A DNA stretch of 64,000 nt from Scalesia atractyloides (GCA_947069175.1 CAMTDV010000015.1:25746249-25810248); one strand, 5' to 3'. Numbered from the stretch's first letter, positions 1-9,643 are shown. Translations and numbers: made by a program. The notes: generated from the sequence alone by a model not told the origin.

Positions 1-1407
1 AGGACGTGTTAGTACAAACAAATCAAACGGTGGTCCCAACCGACTTCGTCATTCTTTCTTCCGCTTCTGTTGGGGCGACCTTTTGTGAAAACCCATCAAG
101 CCTTGATCAACCAGAAGCAAAACAACCTACCAATTTAATTAGGGGCCAACAAAAGGTATGCCAATCTTGACCAATCCATGAAATATCCAATCGGCAATGA
201 CCACCCCTTAATTGAAGATGAAGATGAACCACCCGATACGAAGGAAGAAATTGATCATCTCGTCGAAGAAGAAGAATACGCCATTGAACAAACCTTTTTG
301 GTTCTCGACCAAAATAAAGAGCAAGAAAATAAGGAGTCTCTTAAAGACCCACCACTCGAGCTGAAAGAACTTCCAAAAGGATTGGAATATGCATTCCTAG
401 ACGAACATGGTAGGTTATCCGTGATTATTTCTTCAAAATTAACTAGTGTAGAAAAAGACAAATTAATTGGAATTTTAAAAAAACATAAAAACGCGATCGC
501 ATGGAAACTCGTAGACATAAAGGGCATATGTCCGTCCATGTGCACGCACAAAATTTTAATGGAAGACGACTACAAAGCAGTTATTCAACCACAACGTAGA
601 GTAAATCCAAATGTTCAAGAAGTGGTTAAAAATGAGGTCGTCAAACTACTTGATGCCAGACTTATCTACCCAATTTCTGATAGCCCTTGGGTAAGTCCCG
701 TTCAAGTAGTTCCCAAAAAAAGTGGTATGACGGTGGTCACTAATGAAAAATATGAATTAATACCAATGCGAACCGTCACCAGATTGGGAGTTTGTATAGA
801 CTATCGTATATTAAATGAAGCAATAAGGAAATACCACTTTCCTTTACCTTTTATTGATCAAATGTTAGAACGACTATCTGGTCACAAATTTTATTGTTTT
901 TAGATGGTTTTTAAGGATACTTTCAATTACCGATAGCCCCGGAGGACCAAGAAAAACAACTTTTACATGTCCCTATGGAACTTTTGCTTATCGGCGCATG
1001 CCTTTCGGTTTATGTAATGCCCCCGCAACATTTTAACGTTGGCCATTTTCCATTATATGATAGAATAAACTATGGACGTATTCATGGATGATTTTTCTAT
1101 CTTTAGAGATTCATACGACCAATGCCTCGATAATCTTGAACGAATGCTATCCTGATGTGAGGAAACTAACCTCACCCTTAATTGAGAAAAACGCCATTTC
1201 AAGGTAACGGAGGGAATAGTACTCAGTCACAAAATCTCAAGCACAGGAATGGAGGTTGATCGGGCCAAAATAGACAGCATTTCTCGATTACCACCTCCAT
1301 CTTTCGTTAGAGCCACCAGAAGTTTCCTAGGGCATGCCGGATTTTATAGACGATTTATCAAAGACTTTTCTAAAATTTCGAGACCTTTAACAAAATTACT
1401 TGAAAAA
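1..1407 (+). pseudogene. Athila pol fragment: protease end and reverse transcriptase
   Basis: Bases 1-177 translate as the tail of an Athila-type protease domain (DVLVQ...PTDFVIL). The longest open stretch, 178-903 (241 codons), covers an acidic linker and then the N-terminal half of RT, with SPWVSPVQVVPKK, a degraded VCIDYR motif and FPLPFIDQML. After the TAG at 901 the domain continues in other frames with several stops. The active-site motif is still visible as FMDD near 1081-1092 (the family usually has F/Y-x-DD), followed by a GHAGFYRRFIKDFSKI-like thumb/connection region around 1330-1375. Reverse transcription of the element RNA is the ancestral role. At least three frame changes and several stops make this copy non-functional. 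Confidence 0.85.
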
Positions 1408-1475
1408 GTTTTATAGACGATTTATCAAAGACTTTTCTAAAATTTCGAGACCTTTAACAAAATTACTTGAAAAAG
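1342..1475 (+). repeat. 67-bp exact direct tandem duplication inside Athila RT/RNase H
   Basis: The segment starting TTTTATAGACGATTTATC at 1342 recurs at 1409 with a period of 67 bp. The two copies read identically through the AAAAG at 1408 and 1475. Because 67 is not a multiple of three, the duplication shifts the reading frame between the RT connection region and RNase H. Confidence 0.95.
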
Positions 1476-1934
1476 ATGCACCATTTGTCTTTGACAAGGA
1501 TTGCAACCAAGCATTCTTAGCACTAAAAGAAATGGTAGTCAATGCACGAATCATGATAGCACCAGATTGGAAATTACCTTTTGAAATCATGTGTGATGCA
1601 AGTGACTTTGCGGTTGGAGCTGTCTTAGGACAACGAAAATATAAGCATTTTCATCCAATATACTATGCAAGTAACACTCTTAATGATGCACAAGAAATTA
1701 CACTACAACTGAAAAAGAGTTACTAGCAGTAGTATTTGCTTTTGATAAATTTCGTTTTTATCTTGTGCTTTCTAAAACGATAGTTATATAGACCATGCAG
1801 CCATTCACTATCTCTTTAAAAAATAGGATGCCAAGCCACATTTAATCCGGTGGATTCTACTCCTCCAAGAATTCGACATAGAAATCAAAGACAAAAGAGG
1901 AGCTGAAAACACCACTGCCGATCATCTATCTTGC
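1400..1934 (+). pseudogene. Athila pol fragment: RNase H
   Basis: The open stretch to 1726 begins in the second copy of the 67-bp duplication. It contains the connection segment (KDAPFVFDKDCNQAFLALK) and the first catalytic Asp in MCDASDFAVGAVLGQR. After the TAG at 1724 the domain continues in another frame, with ELLAVVFAFDKFRFYL and the remains of the TDH motif near 1790, where a TAG now interrupts it. A final EFDIEIKDKRG...ADHLSCLED stretch leads into the integrase linker. RNase H would degrade the RNA strand of the RNA/DNA hybrid. It is broken by stops and at least two frameshifts. Confidence 0.8.
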
Positions 1935-3309
1935 TTGGAAGACCCAGCTTTGGAGTCGACTAGGGATGAACTCATTAATGAAAAGTTTACAACGGAATCT
2001 TTAGAAATGGTGGAATATCAAGAAGAACCATGGTACGCTGACTACGCCAACTACCTAGCTAGTGGGGTGTCAGTCAGGGATGGTCAGATCATCAAAGAAA
2101 AAAATTCTTTGCCTATGTAAAGCATTATTTTTAGAAGATCCATATCTTTTCAAAAATTGTGCCGACCAACTTATACGACGATGCGTCCATGGCTACGAAG
2201 CAAAGAAGATTCTTCGCCATTGTCATGAAGGACCGTACGGAGGACATCATGGAGCAACTAGCACCACTCGAAAGGTATTTGATTTAGGATTGTATTGGCC
2301 AACCATCTATAAAGACTCACAAAGTCTTGTCAAAACATGTGATGCATTCCAACGAGCAGGGAATATTACTTCCAAAAATGAGATGCGACAAATAGCATTC
2401 TAATTTGTGAAATCTTTGATGTGTGGGGATTAGACTTTATGGGACCTTTCCCATCATCAAAAGCAAACAAATATATACTTGTGGCCATGGATTACATGTC
2501 AAAATGGGCCAAAACCGAGGCACTTCCAACCAATGATGGAAGAGTCGTGGTAAGATTCTTGAAACGATTATTCTCTTGTTTCAGTACTCCAAAAGCACTA
2601 ATAAGTGATAGAGGTACCCATTTTTGTAATCATCAACTTGAAAAAAATCTTAACAAGGTATGGGGTCTATCATCGAATCTCAACTGCATATCATCCCCAA
2701 ACCAATGGTCAAGCCGAAGTGACCAATCGAGGTTTAAAATGGATTCCCGAAAAAACTGTAGGTCTAAATAGAAAAGAATGGGCCGATAAATTAGACGATG
2801 CTTTATGGGCTTTTCGAACCGCCTATAAAACAACAATAGGTACCACCCAATATAAGCTTTTCTATGGAAAAAGTTGTCACTTGCTAGTAGAAATAACACA
2901 TAACGCCTACTGGCCATTAAAAACTTAAACTTAGACGATGAGACAGCCAGTAGAAATCGATTTTATCAATTAAACAAACTAGAAGATTTGAGAAATCAAG
3001 CATATTCTAACTCCAAAATTTATAAGGAATGAATAAAAAACATACATGATAAACATATTAAGCCTTGTGAATTTCGAAAAGGTGATCAAGTGCTAGTGTT
3101 TAATTCACGACTTCGATTATTTCCCAGAAAACTAAAGTCTAGATAGTCCGGGCCTTTTTCCATCACCCATATCTTCCCACATGGTGCAATCAAAATTAAA
3201 TCTCAAAATGGCATACCATTCAAAGTCAATGGGCAAAGGCTTAAGCTTTACCAAGGGTTCAGTGAGGATAATGAGGAAGAGATCTCGTTACAAGCATTAG
3301 AGGTATGAT
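1935..3309 (+). pseudogene. Athila pol fragment: integrase
   Basis: The linker (1935-2120) is followed by the HHCC finger (2062-2403), seen as HCHEGPYGGHHG and then CDAF, where lineage members normally have a second Cys (CDxCQR). That zinc ligand is lost. The catalytic core follows: the first Asp in WGLDFMGPF (from 2421), the second in ALISDRGTHF (about 2599-2628), and the Glu in QTNGQAEV in a different frame (about 2713), after a frameshift at the A-run near 2640. The C-terminal part (LRLFPRKLKS...GPF) runs to a TGA at about 3307-3309. The enzyme would insert the element cDNA. Three frames and several stops show it is dead. Confidence 0.82.
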
Positions 3310-4207
3310 TAAGCAAAAGATTACTTGTATATATATAGGTTATCTTCGTACTTTGCAGGTATCAACGGGAAGCGAACATTGAGACAACTATAGGTAATGT
3401 AACCTAAGGAAACTTTCGGGAGAAACAGTCATACACATACACTAAAAAAAAATTTAAGCCCTAGACTACGGGGTCGTGGTCAGTGTGTAGACGGGTTTAT
3501 ATCCCTTGTCTTCACGGATTCTTCATTACACCACACCTGGTTTCTCCAAAAACCTCTGGTACCTCTGCATTTTTCTTTGGTTTTTCACAATTTCCTTCTG
3601 TCAAACACTTCCAAGGTATGATTCTAACATCTTGTTTTGTTAGTTTATCAATTTGCATGTAGATTAACACTAGAAATTTGGGGGAAAATCTAGGGTTCTT
3701 GAAGTAGACCTGTGCCAAACCCGAAATTTTGTTTAGATCTAGTAGTAGTAGTAGTTTATGTACATGTTTTAGGAAGTAAATCAACCAATATTGTTGAAAG
3801 AATTATCCAATTTTAAGCAAAAACCATAAACCCATGTTTTCAAACCAAAAAAGTTAAAATTGAAGGGGTAAACAGTTTGTTTTCGAAAAAATGAAACTTG
3901 GGGTTTCATTTTCAGGGAAAACCGCCTCTACTCAACCAAAAATTTTCAACTTTTCGTAACCGGCTCAAAAAATTGAAGTTATACAGGATCAGTAGCCTGA
4001 CCAAGGGGCGTGGTCAGTGACCACGAGGCGTGGCAAGGTTCCCCAGCTGAACACGGTGTGTGGCCAATGGCCACGGGGCCGTGTCCAGCCTTCTGTCTAA
4101 TGTTTTTTTCGAAACTTTTATCAAAATGCGCTGATTATCTCTCTGTTTCCTTTGTGCAAACAAGTTCCTGAGATTCAAGACATCCGAGCTAGACTATCAA
4201 CTCTGGT
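3310..4207 (+). other. Athila spacer between pol and the 3' ORF
   Basis: No coding signal is visible. The stretch is AT-rich with isolated GC-rich islands: CTACGGGGTCGTGG near 3466 and a cluster at 4014-4083 ending in an exact CACGGGGCCGTG (4072-4083). Such a long untranslated spacer after pol is normal for Athila-type elements. Confidence 0.6.
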
Positions 4208-5295
4208 TTGAAATTCTCCATACAAGACACGAAGAAGCCCCGAGACAAACTTGTTATGATACTCTTGAAGCCATGGGACAAAGGGGACGCTATGAGTCGT
4301 TGGTTATGGGACCATTACGATTTGTTCTTGACACCAAGCTCCATTCGGTTTATGAGTACAATATGGAGTTCTATAGCACTTTCAAACTCAAGAACAAAGC
4401 AAAGTCGTTCGAATCAGAAGGGGTTGAGTTTATGTGTGGTGGGACACTATTCTCCGTCTCCATTGCTCAGTTTGGCATTAACGTGGGCTTGTATTCCGAG
4501 GAAGAATCTGTTGAAGAAGAATCCACGGGTGGACTCCGTGAGAATCTCATCAACATGCGCCAAACTGCGTAGGCTCAACTTGGAGATGGGCCGTATGACC
4601 CAAGTATAACCAAGAGCTCGCAACTACGGGATCCTCTTTACCGTTACATCCACCGGGTCCTAAACAGTTCTCTTTGTCAACGGCGTAATAGTTCAGGGGT
4701 GGTGAACCTCCTGGAGCTTACTTGCCTTTATTGCATCCAGAATCTCCTACCCCTCGATGTCACCTACCTACTACGAAAAAATATGCACCTCAACCAGATC
4801 GCCAACACCCCCACACCAATTTTTTCGGTGGATGGATCTACCGCCTCTCCAAGAACTATGTTAATCGCATTCCGCGGGGATTCGACAGGGGAGTGAAATC
4901 AGGAAAGGTAGACATCGCCTAGTGCTGAAGCATGAGCCTCATCCAAGACATGGATGATGGAACCATCCATTTCCGCAATGCCCAAGGAAACAGATGGGAT
5001 CCAGAAGAAGTCCTTGCCCTACAAGATGATCCAAACTGCCATCCTCCTCAATATTCAGGCTACGACGCGGGATCCTCCTCTCAAGGAGGAAGTTTTCCTA
5101 ATTTTCAAAGCTTACATGATCTTTTGCAAAAAACTTACTTTGCACCCGTAACGCCTACAACGCAGCGCAAACACCCAGATTGGAGCAGTGGAGCGGAACG
5201 TCACCTCTGTGAAAAATGACATCACATATATCTGGGGGCATATGATATAGCGCGCTGAGGAGGATGAGGACGAGGACATGGACTCCCCGTAGGCG
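4208..5295 (+). pseudogene. Athila-type 3' ORF (ATHILA ORF-1-like domain), broken
   Basis: The best preserved stretch (4273-4572) reads through a GGTLFSVSIAQFGINVGLYSEEE-type segment, typical of the plant ATHILA ORF domain found 3' of pol. In following frames come SITKSSQLRDPLYRYIHRVL and a RRNSSGVV motif (about 4600-4700). An acidic tail (4932-5290) includes LHDLLQK and a WSSGAERHL/NDITYIWGHM region ending in EDEDEDMDSP. The domain is spread over at least three frames. Its function in these elements is not settled. It has been compared with an envelope-like ORF by position, but I see no signal peptide or membrane segment here, so I do not call it env. Confidence 0.7.
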
Positions 5296-5882
5296 ATGGC
5301 GATGGCGTGGTAGGTGACAAACCAAACTCTCAGGTTAACCCATCTTATCTTTTGAAGAATATTTAACCGGCCTGCTTGTCGTGGTTGGACAACTTACTTT
5401 TTAGACATTTTACTTTTCTACAATTTATTTTTCTTTTCTTTTGTGGTAATGATGGATGATAAACGATCGTAACCGTAGGACTTGGGTATTATGTTTTGTT
5501 TTGTGTTGTGCTGTGAATGATAGCAAACAGGTACAAGGGAGGCTTGAATGCACTAAGCATTAGTGTCCTCTAAGCCCAGAAACCAGAAGCAAAAGTCGAA
5601 AACCTAAAACTCCACCTTTGCAGACTGCCATCATGGGGCCGTGGCCATTGACCACAGCCCCGTGGCAAACCTAATGATCTGCAATTTTTCTACATCTCAC
5701 TGACCACGGGTCGTGGCCACCAGACACGCCCTGTGGCCAATTATCTGTAAGTTACGTTACTGGCAGTCTGACCATAAGGTCGTGCCCAGCAGGCACGGGG
5801 CCGTGCCCAGCTGCCCAGTAACACAAAACTTGTTTTTAACCCGCTTTTACACATTATAATCAACCGAAAAACTTATTTTTAG

Positions 5883-5930
5883 ACACATTGAGGGCAATGT
5901 GTAATTTAAGTGTGCTGGGGAGGGGGATGC
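5883..5930 (+). promoter_or_regulatory. Internal hairpin plus purine tract in Athila 3' region
   Basis: ACACATTG (5883-5890) and CAATGTGT (5895-5902) form a perfect 8-bp stem around an AGGG loop. About 11 bases later comes a strong purine tract, GGGGAGGGGGATG. This resembles a polypurine tract but lies about 1.2 kb before the LTR, so it could act as an extra plus-strand primer site. The role is inferred. Confidence 0.5.
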
Positions 5931-7086
5931 TAAAACCTTGAACTTTGCAAGTCTAAAAACAAGCCTTACACAAAACTCACCCGAAATCTTTTCAAAAATT
6001 TTCTTTTTTTTTTACTTTTACTTGTCTTGGTTTAATTTGGGAATAACAGGTTCTAAAAATATGTTTTTCCAAATTTACAACCGATAGCTCGTGATAAAAG
6101 GAACCAAATAAAGAAAATTATAAAAAGGGCATAACAAATCCTTTTAAAAAATTGATTATATATGCATGTTCATACTATAGACCCATTCCTACAGTGAGTT
6201 TTGAACCTTCACCGAGCATACAAGTATACATCTTTAACTAAATGCTCATTTTTTTTCTTGTGTGAATAGCCCGCTTGGTTCTTACGAATGTAGAACTTGC
6301 CAAGACGATAGATTCCCGGTCCTTAGCAAATTAGACCCAAGAAAGTAAATGATGGAAGCATTAGGACTAACCCATTTCTTTATTCAAAACCATTATTTCT
6401 CCTTTTTATCCCTCACTCAAAAGTTCCCCCCTAGTTAACACCTTTGAGCCTAAACCCTTTCATTTCTAAACCCACAAAACGTAAAAACATCCATTACCCA
6501 CCAAAGAACTTTTTCATTTTTAAACCATTTGTTTTAGTAAAAAGCTCGGTTGTCTTCAAAAGTTCTGACATATATATAAAAAAAACATGTAGTTCTTGAA
6601 ATAACCAAATAAGACCCTCAAAAATCTTGTTTGAAGTTATCTAGTTTAAATAAATGTCACAAAATAAAAAAAATTTACGGCAGGGATGCTCTTTACGCTT
6701 TTCACCATTTTACTAACTTCTAACCCAAAAACACGTACCCTTAGCCCAAGCTTAACCCTTTTAAAGTCCTCCTGATATTTACAAAGGTTTTTAGTTAAAA
6801 AGGAGGAGGTTTGATCTCTTTTCAAGAATACGGTAGAAGTAAGTTCCACGCCGGGATCGAGTGTTATCACAAAAATACATATTCGGCCGAGTGTTGAATG
6901 ATCTCTTGTGAGGTGTGTGAACTTGTATATAAATAGAATTCTAAAAGGGCATGCTATGCCTAAATAAATACTTTCTTCTTTAAAAACATGTTCTAAATAA
7001 ATCATGACGAATAGGATTGTAAATATTCTTGGATTCCCGACACTCTACCAATTCCATTTGGGTGTGTAAGCCACATTTAAGAGTTT

Positions 7087-7125
7087 TGATTGAGGACAAG
7101 CAAAGATTCAAGTGTGAGGGGTATT
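7087..7125 (+). promoter_or_regulatory. Pre-PPT hairpin and polypurine tract of element A
   Basis: TTGATTG, loop AGGA and CAAGCAA make a stem with one mismatch. It is followed by GATTCAAG, TGTGAGGGG (PPT, about 7112-7121) and TATT before the TG that opens the LTR at 7126. A PPT directly upstream of the 3' LTR primes plus-strand DNA synthesis in all LTR retroelements. Confidence 0.7.
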
Positions 7126-8028
7126 TGATGTGTACAAAATGCATCATATAAATTACCTCAAACGAGGCGTAAAACCAACCCTTTTCAGTACTAATGTTGG
7201 AAAAAGTGTGTTTCTTTGTTCCTTTTGTACTTTTACAGGACCAAATGAGCTTAATATAACAAAAGAAGCAAATTAGCGACTAAAACCAAAACCAAATACA
7301 TCAGGAGAAATAACATAACACACCCGGCTTCTCAGCAACATACAAAGAACAAAAATAAGAAAAACAGAAGATCACCACGGGGCCGTGTCCACCATACATG
7401 GGTCATGGTCAGTCTACAAGACCTAAAGAAAAGACAAAATGCAGATTTCAGGCCACCATGGGGTCGTGTCCAGCCAAGCATGGGCATGGTCAACTCTAAG
7501 ATTTGCAGAATCTTCTTACTACTATTTGCATTAATAACTTAATTATCTTCTAATATTCCGGCCTCTTGGGATTGTATCCCTGCTGACTCAAACCACTTGG
7601 TCAAGGGTAACGTCATCTTCAAAAAAGGGGCCTACTATTATAACTATGATAATCTCTTAAAAAGTCCGAAAGTGCGAAAATCATCAAAGGGTACATAAAA
7701 GATAAGTTGGATCCAAGTGATTCTATCTTGTCTATTTGTATTTCATTTTTATATATCTTTTCATTTTTATGTTTATTTTTATCTTTCAAAACTTTTATCA
7801 AAAACTTGTATCGATTAGACGTTGACGCTAAACCGGTAATAAAAGCTCTTGTGTCCTTGGACGACCTCGGTATCTTACCAACACTATACTACGCTTGCGA
7901 TGGGTGCACTTGCCCTAGTGTGTGTTTAGCGTTTAGTAGAATATCATGTTTTATAAATTTAAAACTTGACTAATGCGTAAAATAGACTTAAAATATTAAA
8001 AAAATCATATCACGCTTGACACGCACCA
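7126..8028 (+). repeat. 3' LTR of Athila element A, internally deleted
   Basis: The LTR opens with TGATGTGTAC right after the PPT and ends near CACGCACCA (end approximate). It matches the LTR of element C (22369-24022) at its start, in the block TCCCTGCTGACTC (about 7575) and in TTGTGTCCTTGGACGA (about 7848). It is only about 0.9 kb against 1.65 kb for C. The part of C that carries the TATAAATA box and first transcribed region is missing here, as is one of C's two 121-bp repeat copies. It contains CACGGGGCCGTG at 7376-7387. Confidence 0.75.
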
Positions 8029-8243
8029 ATAACATATATTTTGTCTTCTCAGTTAGTGTAACATTTGTAAAAATCGGGTCTCCAAAACCCGCTCCGTTTT
8101 GTAATCAAGTACCAAGTTATAAAAGTTGCATTGATTATTTATGATTATTTTGAGTTAAAACGATACATAATTAATAAATAAACTAAACTATAAAAATTAT
8201 ATTTGATAAAAAGTTAAAATAAAATAAATAAAAAATATATGAA

Positions 8244-8320
8244 GCTGCCGGGACTCAAACCCGGGTTAGCCAAGACTCTTAAACAACTTAACATTCATTC
8301 CCTAAACCACTCCGCCACAA
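8244..8320 (-). other. tRNA-like module 1 (Leu/Ser-like), antisense in the 5' LTR of B
   Basis: Read on the minus strand it has an A-box-like TGGCGGAGTGGTTTAGGG (8300-8317), a possible short variable arm (AAG-AGT-CTT), and a T-arm with a 5-bp stem CCGGG/CCCGG around a 7-base loop (8248-8264). The long spacing between boxes and the GGAGTGGTTTAGG form fit class II (Leu/Ser) tRNAs. No acceptor stem pairs, so it is a tRNA-derived relic rather than a working tRNA gene. The loop here reads TTTGAGT; the copy in the 3' LTR has the canonical TTCGAGT. Confidence 0.65.
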
Positions 8321-9177
8321 TGTGTTTTCTGTTAACTCTAGGAAAACAAATGAAACTTATACACAAACTCAGTTTAACCGATGATGCCATCTGAAAACCG
8401 ATAATCGGCAAACCAATCGTCAAATTGATTGTTTACCTCACACATTCAGTTATAACCGATGCACGACGGTTTCTAATCAAGTTAGAATTGATTGAACTTA
8501 AAGTTTCATCATTTTCGGTATTTGAAACCGAAAGTTCATCAAATTTCTGATTAACTCAAGCTTCAGTCCATTCTCGCAATTCAGAGCTATCATACCAATA
8601 CCCAATTTCAATTTCGTCGCATTTTCGAACCATAAGATCATCGGAATCAGTTCGCCGGAAAATTTCTGCAAGTCACCGGAAAACCGGGACTCACATTCTC
8701 ACGGTAATTCCTCCGACTCTTTCTGTTTAAAACATGTGATTAATCAGTCTCTAACACAACTCCATCATCAGAATCGATCCTAGTCAACGTTTATCGAAAA
8801 TCTTATCTTCGCTGGAAAAATTCTGAGACTGCCGGAATCACATTGTGAACTGGTATGATATCCTAAACTTCTTTTAAACCTTATTTAAGTGACTCAACTT
8901 CATGAATAATCGATCAACGCTGTTAATTGGTTTCAACAGCCGGAGTTCACTTCCAGTAGCGACGAACCTCCGCCGGATTTCTGTGAACAACATCAATCGG
9001 TATATATTCTTTTCCTTAAACTTTCTCCATTCTCTACTTTTGAATCACTGTTAATGTCTGAAAATTGTATAAATCATAAATCGATCATAATAAGTCGGAT
9101 TATGCTGTCTGTGTAAATCGGCGAAGAAGATGAAGTCATAACACAACATAAGATTAATTAAAAACGGTATTTTAAAC

Positions 9178-9258
9178 GGGTTAGACACACAGTCCAGCGG
9201 TGGACTGTGTGCAAATTTCACACACACGTCCCGAGTTCGATCCTTGCTACACGCACGC
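9178..9258 (+). other. tRNA-like module 2 in the 5' LTR of B
   Basis: After GGGTTAGA, the arms CACACAGTCC (9186-9195) and GGACTGTGTG (9202-9211) pair perfectly over 10 bp around AGCGGT, resembling an extended tRNA D-arm with A-box character. A B-box-like AGTTCGATCC follows at 9234-9243. The distance between boxes is close to that of a tRNA gene. There is no complete cloverleaf. Confidence 0.6.
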
Positions 9259-9346
9259 CTTGTGTAATAACATGCCATTATGATCAAGAACTAAATCGGG
9301 TTAAATCAGATAGTTGTTAAGTATAATATAAACTGGGATAATAACC

Positions 9347-9427
9347 GGGTTAGACACACAGTCCAGCGGTGGACTGTGTGCAATATGAACTACACGTCGC
9401 GCGTTCGAAACTCGTCACGAGCACCGG
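9347..9427 (+). other. tRNA-like module 3 in the 5' LTR of B
   Basis: The same CACACAGTCC/GGACTGTGTG stem is found at 9355-9364 and 9371-9380, with a B-box-like GCGTTCGAAAC at 9401-9411. It begins 169 bp after module 2, which points to tandem duplication of the module with its AT-rich flank. Confidence 0.6.
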
Positions 9428-9516
9428 TTCAATTGATTTAAAACGTTTTTGCAAATAAAGGAATTTTCGATTAATTCAAATAAGTGTATAAATATAATTA
9501 AAAACGAGTTTATTTC

Positions 9517-9596
9517 GGGTTAGACACGTAGCTCAGTTGGTAGAGCTGCGTGCACATGAACGGGAGGTCGCCGGTTCGAATCCCACCCGGCGCAGG
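9517..9596 (+). other. tRNA-like module 4 in the 5' LTR of B, best preserved
   Basis: It has a nearly canonical A box, TAGCTCAGTTGGTAGAGC (9529-9546), and B box, GGTTCGAATCC (9573-9583). The D-arm is extended to a 10-bp stem: CACGTAGCTC (9525-9534) with GAGCTGCGTG (9543-9552), including one T-G pair. A GC-rich stem CGCCGG/CCGGCG surrounds the B box (9569-9592) in place of a standard T-arm. Both pol III internal promoter elements are therefore present. A working tRNA is unlikely because the acceptor and anticodon arms do not pair. Confidence 0.7.
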
Positions 9597-9615
9597 TATA
9601 TTCGCTGACCGAACC

Positions 9616-9643
9616 GGTCAACGGTCAACGGTCAACAGTCAAC
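9616..9643 (+). promoter_or_regulatory. W-box array, four 7-bp units, in the 5' LTR of B
   Basis: GGTCAAC three times and AGTCAAC once in direct tandem. The reverse complement gives TTGACC three times and TTGACT once, the WRKY-factor core (W box). The 3' LTR has three units (17862-17882), so the array changes by whole units. Control by WRKY factors is inference. Confidence 0.6.

Larger units (their letters stand above)
5296..7125 (+). other. Athila 3' untranslated region
   Basis: No gene is visible. The region holds GC-rich near-palindromes at 5633-5643, 5703-5716 and 5794-5805 (the last an exact CACGGGGCCGTG). It also has the internal hairpin and purine tract at 5883-5930, then AT-rich sequence, and the terminal hairpin and purine tract just before the LTR. 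A minus-strand open frame at 6646-7005 has no recognisable domain and is most likely chance. Confidence 0.6.
1..8028 (+). mobile_element. Athila-lineage Ty3/Gypsy retrotransposon (element A), 5' part outside window
   Basis: The order is protease end, reverse transcriptase, RNase H, integrase, a long spacer holding a second degenerate ORF, a hairpin plus purine tract, and a 3' LTR. The pol peptides (an LPKGLEYAFLDE-like RT entry and a SDSPWVSPVQVVPKK motif) are of Athila type, and so is the extra ORF 3' of pol. The 5' LTR, gag and most of the protease lie upstream of the window. All coding parts are broken, so this is a dead copy. Only 28 bp (8029-8056) separate its 3' LTR from element B. Confidence 0.85.

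Noticed and set aside
4208..4609. 133-codon ORF in a second frame over the Athila 3' ORF
   Set aside because: The overlapping frame (4273-4572) carries the recognisable Athila motif; the other is a shadow.
4273..5295. Envelope-like gene making A an endogenous retrovirus
   Set aside because: Position would fit, but no signal peptide, transmembrane segment or cleavage site is visible in the fragments.
6646..7005. 119-codon minus-strand ORF in Athila 3' UTR
   Set aside because: No domain and no context; a chance open frame.
9517..9596. Functional tRNA gene
   Set aside because: A and B boxes are good but acceptor and anticodon stems do not pair and the T-arm is abnormal. Called tRNA-like only.
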